A stretch of DNA of 64,000 nt from Neospora caninum Liverpool (Eukaryota; Apicomplexa; Conoidasida; Eucoccidiorida; Sarcocystidae): contig NC_018390.1 of assembly GCF_000208865.1 (NCBI RefSeq), positions 3,676,270 through 3,740,269 of the forward strand, written 5' to 3'. The notes beneath the pieces are model-generated. The model was not told the origin of the DNA. It saw only the letters and a program-made list of their open reading frames with translations, and made no database searches. Shown here one piece after another: positions 11,062-23,457 of the stretch (position 1 is its first letter; the number at the start of each line of letters is the position of its first letter). A program made the translations under genes and the position numbers.

Positions 11062-12546
11062 CGCATCCGGAAGTCCTTTCCTTTTTCGGTCCACTGCCCA
11101 AAGGTCTGTGTCTTAATACCTTTCCCGAGTCCGTGTTTGGATGTCCAACGGCGCGAGTAAAAGGCAGCCAAGGAGGTAGCGAACGTGTAGACAAAAACGC
11201 GATGGGTCGCTCAGACACCTGATTTATTCTGGAGCAACAGCACGACGGATGCGAAAACGAAACGGTTCCACGTCACGGTTTTTCTGGGATTGAGACGGCA
11301 GCGGGGAGAGAGCAAGGGGGCTGGGGGATAAACGCTCGCGCTGCAGTCCCTTGTGTCACCACCTGTTCCCTGCATTTGCCAGTTAGAGAAACCCCAGTCA
11401 TACACTCAAACGTTTGTGTTCCTACCTATATATAAACATCTGGAAGTAGCTGCGTAGAGCTTCTTCGGCTTTTTTGGGCATTTTGGTTTCTTCTACGATA
11501 ACTCACGACACGTGAATATTTTCGCGCATGCGTTGTGTGTATGTGACTGTCAAAGCGCGGAGGATTATTTGGGCCTGCAAGCATTCTGAGCGATACGGAG
11601 GCGCGGCTTCATACTGTAGAGACGGTTCTGAACTTCTGTGGAAAGGACTTGAAACTGCATACTGTTACGGAATGATAGACACGAGTTCAGTCGTCTCGAT
11701 CAAGTGTCGCTTTGTGCCAATGACTCACGGGGAGGTACCTGTCACTCGTGACCAGTAGCATGTTTCCTCCAACAAGAGCTCCGGACCCGCAGAAATGCGA
11801 TGACACACGGTGTGTTGTTGAAACCCCAAGAGAACGTCTACGGATGACTAGATGAGACGCCACGAAAACGCGCACCTGAAAGAAAAATTTCGGAAATTGT
11901 TTGGTCCCTTAGTTCCCCCAACTTCGTTTACTAGCTGAAAAGCACGTAGCTTCCCTTTACAGACACCACAACAGCTTATCCTCGCTTAGGGCAACTACAC
12001 TCTCTCATATATAGAAGGACGAGAGAAAGAGGAAGAAAGAGGAAGAGCGGAAGACAGAGAGATATGGATAAAGACTGCCACTGGCAGCCGTACATATTTA
12101 TAGACAGATGAACATATTCATCGAAATGAACACTGGAAAAAAATACAGAAAAAGTTGTGCAATTGCACCGGCACGGCAAACCGGTGCTCGATCTCCCTCC
12201 TGCGCCGTGGAAACTCCACGAAGCGCCGCTGCGCAACTGGACGAGGCCGAGTACTGCTGACGACCATAAAGGCGGGTGACTTCTTAACCAAGAAACGAAA
12301 ACGGAAAAAGCTACAGTACCTCGTACCTTTTCACAGAGAACAGATGCCCATACGCACTGCAGCAACTTGAAGGAACACACCTTTTTAGAATACTGGGGCT
12401 GGTTTACCAGCATTTCAGACAGCAGAAAAAGCACCAGTCGTTGCAGATCCACATTTGTGACTCTATCTGATCGATACACTTGCGCGTGTATCTCCACAGA
12501 TACGTTTCTACCACCGGTAGTCAAGAATTTCTGGAGTCTCGCAGGA
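11062..12546. other. Gap between convergent RIIa and myosin-like genes
   Basis: Tail-to-tail gap that should contain both 3' UTRs. On the minus strand at 11976-12590 there is an open frame, but it runs out of the final myosin exon in another frame and has no splice support. I see nothing else. Confidence 0.45.
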
Positions 12547-13752
12547 TCACGTGCTTCCACATGCTCCCGCAGTTGAGGAACTCTTGGCATCTTCTTTGCT
12601 GTACTCGGCCTTCATACGCGCCACTAAACGAGGATCTGGCATCAATTGCCTCCATTCCATGTCTCGCGGCCACGGGGCGTAATCCTGGTCAAAAACCCAT
12701 CGGCACGTAACATACAGAAGCGACTTTGAGCTGCAACACATACCAATACGCTACTCTCCAGAGCACGCGAATTTGCTACAAAAAGATACATCAAAGTATA
12801 CATGCATATATATATATATATATGATGCTAACAGATACATTTCCTCCGCTGTTGAGAGTTTAGGGCAAATTCTTTCTTCGCGAATATAAACAGCGGGGTT
12901 GTGTACGGGTAAGCGTGGTGGCCCAGATGATCGCGAACAAAAGTGGGGCGACTGGGGTAGTTGTTTGTTTGCGTGTGTTCTGAGCAAGAAAAACTGCTGG
13001 CCAGAGACGTCATGAAAGGAGGGGATCTCGACATCGTTCCTATCTGCCTTTGAACCTACCTTCATTTGCAGCGGGGGTTGTCGAAGCGCCAGCATCTGTT
13101 CCTCTTGTACTTTTTTGTATTCCTCCTTAGCCTTGGCGATGACGGACGGAGGAAACTTGAGAGTATCGCCTGATAACAAAAGGCACTACCGTATACATGT
13201 ACCGCAAAATTCAAATGTGCCGAAGAGAGCTGGCCCACACAAAGCGCCTAAGTACGCGGAAGATAAGCACCAGTTGCCGGACGTTATGTTTGGGTTGACT
13301 CTGGCGTCGGAGAAAACAGAAAAAATCGATGCGTACGGCCAACGTCTTCTTAAGATTCTCGGTATGAGGTCGATATAGATGTTGAGATACGAAGACACTG
13401 CATGCAGAACTGGCTCTGGGGATCTCGTCTCACAGTGCAGAGTTTCATGCTACGAAAGCGGCACAGAATAAAAACAGAGCGGGAACGAACACGACGAAAA
13501 AGAATCATTTGCAAACGGCTCTGGTCCACGCGTCCTCAACCGACTACGAAAGGCGAGGCGACAAGAGACGTTCCTAGGTTCTCGAAACGCAGTGATTCCG
13601 CACGCATAAAAATGCATGACGATGGGGCCAAACCCTGTTGCTCAACTGCACTACGGATGCATCTATACACATTTATTTATAATGCAGGTATAGGCGTATA
13701 CATGCACACACGTCATGATCGCTGTATATATTTATACCTTTATGCCTCTCTG

Positions 13753-13820
<68 letters not shown>

Positions 13821-16800
13821 TGTATGTATGTATGTATGTATGTATGTATGAATCTACGAGTCGGGCGGAAAGAACTGGCGGCGTTTAGCGGCAGTGTCAG
13901 CGCACCTGTACAGGACAGCTGTTCCTTCAGCACTTCCGATTCGGTGGCGGCAAGGACATCCTCGACTTCGCGTCTGGTGCGTTTGACACAGTGCGCCCAG
14001 AAGGCGCTACAGGAGACGGTGCAGTACGAGCTGCGAAGTTCCTTGACCATGATTTTTGACGCCCTGAAGACACGCAGTCGAGAGGAAAGCCACTGGACAG
14101 AGGCGCTGCACGACGGCCTCGCGACAAGTGCGTTTTCCGCCCCGTTGGGGGGACAGCGATGCCCCTTGCCACACACACGCACGCACACGCACGCACACGC
14201 ACAGAACGCTCGTGAGCTATTGACCGTGAATGCCCAGGAACGGGTGTCCGTGGGTATATGCGTCATGCGCCCTCGAAACGCGTAGGGCTCGCGGAAGAAA
14301 GAACTTCACTTCCCCGTCGATCCGCACCGAAATATTTCTGTATCAAGAGTAAAACGGATGGATTTTCCGTGCGCGCATCTGAGGAAAGAAACCAGTAACC
14401 AGGCGGCCTCGCTGAGACGCGTGCATGCGGCTGGCATCTGACCTGCAGAATCGGAAGCTGAACAGTCCCGGTTCGAGCGCGAATTTCCCTTTGATCGGTT
14501 TGAATCTTGCCGAGGGGACCCGCGCCTTTGGACTCGGCTCGGGTTCCTTGGGCGGCACCTCTTTTTTCTTGAAAAAGATGCTGTACGGCTGCGGCGCAGT
14601 CGTGGCCTCTGTGTCGGGCGGCTTCTCCTGTTCGATCCACTTGACGACTGAGTTTTGGAACCCGAAAACGACCCCTAAATCAGTCAAGACCTGCGGAGAT
14701 CGTCGCACCCACACGTGATAGCTTCGCTTTTCAGCAATAACCACGCGCGCGTCTCCGTGAGAAACAACACAGCCTTTTCCGAATGAAACGCCCTTGCAAG
14801 AGAGACCGTTTTCAACCGCCCCGCACTCGACCCCGAAACGTTCGCTCCTGTCGAAGACCAACCGCCGAGCCTCAAGACACACCAGAAAGGAGTTAGCAGC
14901 ACGTTCTAAAGGGAGCGCGCCTTCGCTACGTGGTCTCGCGTCCTTCCCACATTTCCGCTTACCACCACTTCTCGCAGGCCGCACGCGACGTCCACGATCC
15001 TTCTTCCTTTCCAAACAGGATGGGTCACCACCGTGGGCTCGCAGACTGCCCGCAGTTTCGTCAACCGCCTGTACGGCGGCTTTGCCGCCGGCGCTGCACT
15101 CTTTGGTGCTGTCGGCTTTACTGCCTGCATCTTCAAAAAGGGATTCACCGCCGCGCCCCGGACGCCGGACCCCTGCGGCATGCGATTTCGAGCAAACGCG
15201 AAGACACACTGATGTGAACTCAAGTGCATCCAATACGTTCAAAACACACGCGCCGAAACACCTAAATGGCGACGTCGGCCCTTTGGTAGATGTGAAACTA
15301 AGGCAACGGAAGCTATTTAAAATATAGGGCGTGTTTCTTCCACGCGCGCACATACTCCTACATATATATATATATATATAATAGTATATGGAGAGAACCA
15401 GGCACATGTCACCATAAATAGGAATAACGCGTTTTCCTCGTTCGTTTTGTTACCTCGTAAGTGTTGTTCCTTCATTGCCCCCACCCCAAATATCGCCTTC
15501 CCTTGACTGCCATGCTGCTTGACACATTCTCGGCACACTCTGCTCCCTATAACCACAAATACATCTGTACACAAATACGCAAATTGTACATACAAATATA
15601 TATACGAATGCGAACGTATATGCTCTATACAGGTAACTGTCTATATATACATATATATAACGGTATATGCGCCGTCTGCATGTGCGAATACGTGTGTTTT
15701 GTGCCGTATGCGTGCAGAGTCGTGTTCCATGTTTCTTCCAAAACGTAATTTCGTACCACTCCTGCGGCAGCAGTTTGTCCACCGGCACTGGCGGAAGGAT
15801 CTGTAAGCAGGTGAACTCCCCAGGTGTACACGCAGCCTTTCGCAGGGGAGACGCAGACCACGACGAAATCGGGTCCCGTTGCGACTTTTTCCACGACCAA
15901 CGGTAAACTGGGTCTCTTTGGAAGAGGGATAAAAATGGGCAAATCTCTAACCGACTTTCTCTCTGTGCCTATCCCGAGCTGTCCGAGGTCGTTTCGGCCC
16001 CAACCGTAGACGCCAGTGGCTCTGTTGGACATAACGATGTTGAAGCCAAAACCGCAGGAAACCTGGACGCAAGGAGAAAGAAAAATCGAAAGGCGAACCG
16101 GATGACAAGCCTTTGCCATACCAGCGCACATGAGTTAGGAGACACACACAGGGGCGCGGAAGGCAATTAGGAAAAGGAAAGTTGGAACCAGCTAGCGGAA
16201 CCGCTCAGGAGTGGGGACTGGTCGTTTCTTAGGCGTTGAGAAAGTGGACAAACCGACACAAGCCGTACATAATGTGCGAATACACAAATATGTGGATATG
16301 CAGATATAGATATGTCTTTGTCTCCGACGGTGTGCCAGAGATATGCCTCTATTTGGCGCGAAAAGGCCGCAGCTGGAGGGGTTGCAGTGCACGCAGAAAA
16401 AAACAACGTCGCTCCTACAGCAAATGCGCAGATGACCTTCCAGTCACTTTCAATGAATGTGCGGAGTGTGGTGCATGCAATCACCTGCATCCTGATGTCT
16501 TATCTGGTGCAGAAGCGGTAGGACGGACTCACCATTTTCGCAGATGCATCGTTGGGAAGAGGAACGCGACAGGGTGTATAAAAGTTGCTGTCGGGGGGAA
16601 TTGTGTCCAGCGCTACAAAGGCTCCAGAGCCGAAAACGACGCACTGACCGTCCGCCGCAACAATAGCTGTATGGCGAGGTCCTACGCACCCACTGAACAC
16701 AAACAAGACGGAAAGAGAGGGCACCCTAACATTCAAACTGGGACAGCATCCACATATGCGTTGGACAGGTTCAACGACCTATGTACCTATAAATCTATCG

Positions 16801-19282
16801 ATCAATCTACATACATCTGTATACATGCGTATACAGGAATGGCATGCACGGGAAACGATCTACGTATTCCGAAGCCTCAGACGGGGCGGCAGACTTTAAT
16901 GCGGCACGCCCAGAACATGAAGCGGAATGTGAATCGTCCGCGCCGATTTCTGCACAGACATGCACGCCTTTGGCTTCCAATTGACAGAGTGAAGAAGGCG
17001 CGAGGCAGGCCTTTTTCAGCGAATGGCACGTCGAGGAAGCTGCGAGTGGGCCGGAAGAGGCGTCCACGAGAGTCTTCAAAAGCCTGGAAAAACGGGACTT
17101 CCTGGTCGAACTCACTTCACAGCCATCACACCTTGCTCTTTCAGAGACTGAATAAGTTGAGGCTCCGAGACCGTGGTGATTCTGTGGCCCAAACCACACT
17201 GGCCGACGCTGTTGTCACCCCAGGAGAAGACGAGGCCGTCCCCGACAAATGCGACGCAGTGGTCGAGACCGGTGCCGATCCAGGTAACTTGGTACGAGTA
17301 GTCAATCTCGTGCGAAAGCAGATGAATGAGGTGGCCTAGAGACGAAACAGTCAAACTCGAAAGACGGGCCGACAGCGTGAACGCAACAAAAGGGAATCTC
17401 CGCGAGCTCTACTTCTCCATCGCAGAAAACAGATCGCGATGAGGATAAAAGCACACAAAGGGCGTCGGCAGGCCGTCCCGGTGTCCGTACACCGCGTGAA
17501 CCTCCGGCACATGACAAGACGTATAAGAGAAATAATTGTGACCCCAGTGCAGAGGGCATCTGTCCCCATGTGTCGGCTAGGAAGTGGAGTTGCGAAAACC
17601 AGACTCGACTGCGGGGGCGTGGGCATCTCCCAATATATGCATGCAAAATTCGCATTTCTCGACGGGGGCACATGCATCTGTCAAGCAGCTACGGTGGACA
17701 CGTCCCGCGTACTGTCCTCGAACTCGGCCGTCAACGTGGCAGGCAAAACGGAAGAAACAGATCCGTTCTCTACATTAACGTATATATATATATATATATA
17801 TATATGAGTGGAAAAGTAACTCTGCATGTTTCATTGGTTGTCGAGATCTGCTCCTGTAAGTGCTCATCGAAAGCACCGGATGCTGTGGCTTGGCAGCCTC
17901 ACAGAGGTTGCGTTTACGAATCACCTCCAAACGTGCAGAAGTCGCGTTCACGAAAGCAGGTTTGCTCACGTCGACACACACACACACACACACACGCCTC
18001 TACAGTCGTGCCACCGGTAGACGCAGTTCCCGGCGGATGACGCGGGGTTGAGAGAAATGTGCGAGGAAGGCTGACCTGTTTTCTTGTCTTTGTACCGCCG
18101 AAATTGCCGGTCTATGAATTTCAGAGGGCCGACGCAAACCATCCCGTCCGTCTCCATGTGTGTGTCCAGAGTGCCGAGCTGTCCTCGGTCGTTCCATCCC
18201 CAGGCGTACACTGTGGGCCGGAAAATCGCAAATTCTTCGTACATGCCGGTGCTTCTGGAGGCGACCTTCTGGCCAAAGTCTTGTTTCTCCACGCGCACGC
18301 GCTGGTGAAGAAGCACGAGGGAGTGCTGTCCTCCAATCTCGATCTGCTCCAGCTGCGGAGATGCGGCGGGCCCCGCGACACACACACGCCGCTCAGGCGA
18401 TAAAGGGTGCACAAGAAATAAAGAAAAGGAAGCAGCGCGCGGGGAGGGGAAGCATCCGAGCGCAGGAATACACTCAAAGGAACGGCAAAACACGGCGAAG
18501 GATGCAGGAAAAAGACAGAGACCCGAATAAGGTAGAGCTGCTTGGAGGTGGGTGACACGCGATTGACTGGTGCATAGTGGCTTCGCGGACAGGAAAGCCT
18601 TTCGACGGACACACACAAATGTCGCATCTTTGGGAAATGAATGCGAGAGTGAGAACAGGAGACACGCCCTTCGCGCAGAGCCGAACCGAGAACGAGGGAA
18701 GGAACAGATACGCTGTTTCCACATCTTTTTACCAAACGGTCCACGGTATGGAGTTTATACTCTACGCATTAAACAATCGGAAGTAAAAAATCGCCTCCGA
18801 GAGAATAGTCTAGGCGTTAGGAAACCGTCCACGTACGTTCAACGCTGCGCCTTTCTCCACAGCCGTCTGCACTTCCTTGAACTGCGTCGATTCATTCTGG
18901 ATTTGCTCCACCAGGCGCAGAAGTGGAGCCGCCCAGGTTTGCGGGTAGATGTTACGGATATCTTGGACGGCCTGCGAAGGAAAGAAAAACACACGAGCGT
19001 ACCGCGTGGCAAGCCCAGAACCCTTAAATCTCTCCGACGCCTTCGGCCAGAAGACGATCGCGCATGGAAGGCAGCGCATAGATACACTAGATGCACGTGA
19101 AAGCCCCCATTCTTGACGGGAGTCTCCAGGAGCCCACGGACGCACCCGCACATGCACGCCGCAAAACGTCCCATAGAGTATGCGGAGCTAGTGCCCCCTT
19201 TGAGGTCCCCTGTATAAAGAGCGCATCGTATACGGTAAAACACAGATACACACTGATGCGAGCGTGCACACATGCATATGAG

Positions 19283-19320
<38 letters not shown>

Positions 19321-20617
19321 TAGACAGAAATACGTGAACGCCCCTGACTGAATACATACGCATGTTGAGGGAAGAAAAGCGTGTGTTTCTGTTTACCTGG
19401 AAATCGAGGAGGCTCAGGAAACGCCTCCCCGATCGCTGCGTGAGGACGTCGAAGAACCCTTGCGAAGCCAACAGAGGCCCGCGAAGCAGAGCGGCGGAAG
19501 TCCGTTCGCGTCTCGCCAGAAACGGTAGGCTCCCCTGAGAAAAAAAAGGCGAAAAGCCCGAAAAGAAGGGAAACCACTGAGGACCGCGCCACTCTTCTCC
19601 GTCGTCGTCGCGCCTCTCTTTTCCAGAGGGCGACGAGGGAGATGACGAAGCGAGGAAGTGAGCGCAGCAAAAAACCAGACAACCCCAGGTGTCGGTACCC
19701 ATCAACTCGCTAGACGTGCGAAACAACCGACAAAGAAGCGAAATCTAACCTCGATGGTTCAAGATCGCGTTTGACAGGCAGAGCCACAGAAGATGCGCGT
19801 TTACCTTTGGAAGCTTCGGCGCAGGAGGTAGGGCGTGCTGAATCGGAGACTCCAGCAGCATTTTTCGCGTGCGCCACCATCGCTGAATGTAGACGACTGC
19901 TTTTCTGGCCTTGAGGAATTCCGACTGGAGACAACAAAGGAGAGAAAAAGCGAGTTCCCGGTGCATCGTGAGGGCCACGCATGAAGACACGTCTGAGACG
20001 GGAATACGGAAGCGAAGGGAAAGGTAGCACCGGTGGGAAAGAAGAGCACATGGGCGGTCACACCGAAGATTCCACGGAGGTAAAAACAACAGGATACGGA
20101 GCGACGGACGCACAGAGACTTCGACGTGTACAGGCACTCAACGCCGGGCAACGCCCGGAATGGGAATGCACCGACCTTCAGGCCCACACTTAGAAGCATC
20201 AAAGCTTACTCTTCTCAGCTGAGTGAGCGCGGCTGCTTGACAATACAGGGCTGCGTTGCGGAGCGTGATGTACTGCTGCCGAATGTAAGCCATGCGGATC
20301 ATGCTCTGGATCGTCACGACTGCCTCTTCATTTTTCATCCTGAAAACAGCAAACCCACATGTGCTGGCCTCGCGAAACGTGAATCCACGTAAATTAGGAC
20401 AATCTGTACACAGCGCCACGCGAGTATCGGCGCGTGGCACCCCCAACTGCAAGCGGGGACGGGATCCGAACCTGCCTTGACCCCTTGAGAAGACGCATGC
20501 ACCGAAGAGAGAAACCCACTCACACACGAACTCTATTCTATGTACATGTCGACTGGCACAGACATCGGTTTTCCAGAACGCACTTGAGGGCCTCGCATGA
20601 ACGCAGCCACGCACCCA

Positions 20618-20653
<36 letters not shown>

Positions 20654-22837
20654 ATGAACACGGGTGTGAAGCCATACACATGCTTACACATGCGTATATG
20701 CCAACGTATGCGCGCATAGATGGAGACATAGGTGCGTTTGAAGACCGTCTCGGAGCTTTCATCGAAATAGCACGTACTTGAGCATGTCCCTGACAACCGT
20801 CGTGCGTTTGTAGATCGGTGTGTAATTTAGTTGCACACGTAAGCCGTAAAGCTTGGACCCTTTGCGGCGAATCGAGAGAAGTGCAAGCGTCAGCCCGCGA
20901 ATGCGCTGGTACCGGCGCTGGTAAATCCACCTACAGGGTAGACAGGCCAGAGAGGCGCAGAAGCCCAAAAGGCAACAAACGTGGGAGTGATAAAAAACTG
21001 GGCCGAAACCCGCGACCAAGACGCGCGTTTAACGTTCATCGGCTGCGGTCGATTCGGCAAAGATTCCTATTGCTCTGGTCTTTCCGGAAGGGAAAACCGA
21101 GAGGGAAAAGGAAGCGCGACGAGAATCCGTCTTCTGTTCCACAGTATCGATCTGGAACCGAGAGGTGGATACGCCTGGCGACTCCGGGAGGCATAGTTTT
21201 TGCCGGTGTCCAACGGCTCGTCATATTTTCCTCTTCTCTGGAGAACTGAAAACACAAACCTCATCCCCCCGCTGCGTTTCGCCGATTCAGGATTTCGGCC
21301 GCGAAGCGGCGTTGCATGCATGCGTTAATACACGAGGCACACGAGGCTCCGGATCTGGGAACAAGGGGTCGGAGCGAATTGGCTGCCATGCGCGGGTTGC
21401 GCCCGCTACGTCTCTCTTTAAGGGCTATCGCCCGTGGGAAGGGAAGCGGGCTGTCTCACCTCCGAACTTGGGCTTGAATCTTTGTCGCCGCCTTGCGCGG
21501 GATGACATCGAATTCGACTCTGCTCAGCAGCACTTCCTGGGCTCTATAGCGACGCCAGGCATTCTGGAGAGATCAAGAGAGAAAAGGTAATACCGCAATT
21601 GCAAAGCATGCAAGTGCATGTGCACTCCCTGCTGAGAGTGAACACCTGATGGACATATTGAGCCGATTCATGTTCCCGTGTCAGCGGCAAACAGGCACAG
21701 AGCACATGCATCCGAAAGCGTGAACAGGGGCTGAGACTCCTGTGAATACACCGTACACCACCAAAGAAACCCTATATCTGCATTTTGTTAGAGAAGGCTT
21801 GGCGCTCGATGGCGACAACAGGTCAACAGCTCGCCCCGTGTGAAAGTGGGTGAACCTACGTGCGAGACCCCGCAGGAGATTAAAATGTGTCAAGGAGTGT
21901 ATGTGCATACACCTCCATACCAGTCCGCTTCTCGACGCCCATAAATGTATATATATACATAAATATAGTACATATATGCATATATATGATATATATATAT
22001 ATATATGCGTATATATATATATATATATATATTGGAGTCCGGCGTGCCCGGCATGTGGGGTTCTCTGCGATTTCCGTTGCCAGGTCAAAGCATGAACACA
22101 GACGCAGTCGCACATCCACATCCAGGCATCCTTATGGCACACACGAATACAGTATATATGTGAATGTTACGTAGTTAGCTTTAAACGTGCGGCTTGGAAG
22201 TTCCGCTTACCTGAACAATCTGCGACGCCAACGTAACCAGGAGCTCCTGCCGCATCGCGCCGGCGAGCTTCCGCGCAAGGATGCCCCTCCACCACGCCTG
22301 AATGAAGGTAGTCGCGGCCCACCTCAAGCAGTAGACTTCCTTTTCGCGGTATCTGAACGCATGGAATCGAAAGCGGAGTGGACTCCACCATGAAACGCAC
22401 AAACGGTGCAGGCGCGAACGTCCCTTTCGCCTTCTCTGCCTCTCGTCCGAGGCTCACCCCCCTTCAATGATATATCTATCTACATCTATCTATATCTATC
22501 TATATATCTATCTATATATCTATCTACATCTATCTATATCTATCTATATCTATCTATATATCTATCTATATATCTATCTACATCTATCTACATCAATCTA
22601 TATCTATCTATATCTGTCTATATCTATCTACATCTACCTATATCTATCTATGTATATCTCTATCTATCTCTATCTATCTATGTATATCTCTATCTATCTA
22701 TATCTCTATCTGCATCTGTCTATATCTATCTACATCAATCTATATCTATCTATATCTATCTACATCAATCTATATCTATCTATATCTATCTACATCAACC
22801 TATATCTATCTATATCTATCTATATCTATACATATGT

Positions 22838-22891
<54 letters not shown>

Positions 22892-23417
22892 GTAGAGGTA
22901 TGCGTGTGTGTGACGCACCTGGTTTCCATGTTTCGGACTTGCTCCTCTGTGAGATTCGCGTCTCCGAATTTATTGACGTGCATGCCGACGACGACGATGC
23001 CGGTGAGGAGATTGACGATCGCCCGTATCTCTTTCCGCTGCGTGCACGCAATGACCCGTCGCGCCTGGCTCTGCATGCGCACAGCTAGCCAATGCATTTC
23101 CGTTCGGAAGAGGCGCGCCCGGAAAGTCGGCCAAGCCTGCCGAAGCGTCGCCACAGCTGGCAGGACCCGCCGCAGATACGCCGAGCGTCTGAGAGGCAAC
23201 GGACGGGGAATCACGGAGAGATCGTTTCTGGCCGAGAAACGAGGGAGCCGAGACCGAGAAACCAAACAAAGGGAGAAGTGCAAAGGAGGGCAAAACGTGA
23301 ACCTACACACGTATATGTGCACACAAGGGTAAACGGAAAGGTCCAGAAATCAAGCGGTGTGCACCACCTGTTAATGTACAGATACACGTGCGTCCATAAT
23401 GTATGTATATATACAGA

Positions 23418-23457
<40 letters not shown>

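Larger units (their letters stand above)
19840..23120 (-). other. IQ-motif neck of the myosin-like protein
   Basis: Successive exons encode helices with IQ-type calmodulin or light-chain sites: MQSQARRVIACTQRKE near 23.1 kb, TTFIQAWWRGILARK near 22.3 kb, AATKIQAQVR near 21.5 kb, VVTIQSMIRMAYIRQQY near 20.3 kb and VVYIQRWWRTRKM near 19.9 kb. This suggests at least four to five light-chain sites between converter and tail. Exon ends here were not all fixed. Confidence 0.75.

Noticed and set aside
11976..12590. Extra C-terminal exon of the myosin-like protein
   Set aside because: The exon 12547-12684 already reads to a stop in the frame fixed by two upstream junctions; this frame would need an unsupported acceptor.
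13791..13850. Regular repeats suggesting a CRISPR-like array
   Set aside because: Units are 4 bases with no spacers, in a eukaryotic intron; a microsatellite.
16236..17339. 367-codon plus-strand open frame over the RCC1 region
   Set aside because: Antisense to exons with clear RCC1 motifs and including intron sequence; composition is not protein-like.
22406..22849. Plus-strand open frames of repeating Ile-Tyr-Leu-Ser
   Set aside because: They are the translation of the TATC repeat; any frame of it stays open. No gene.
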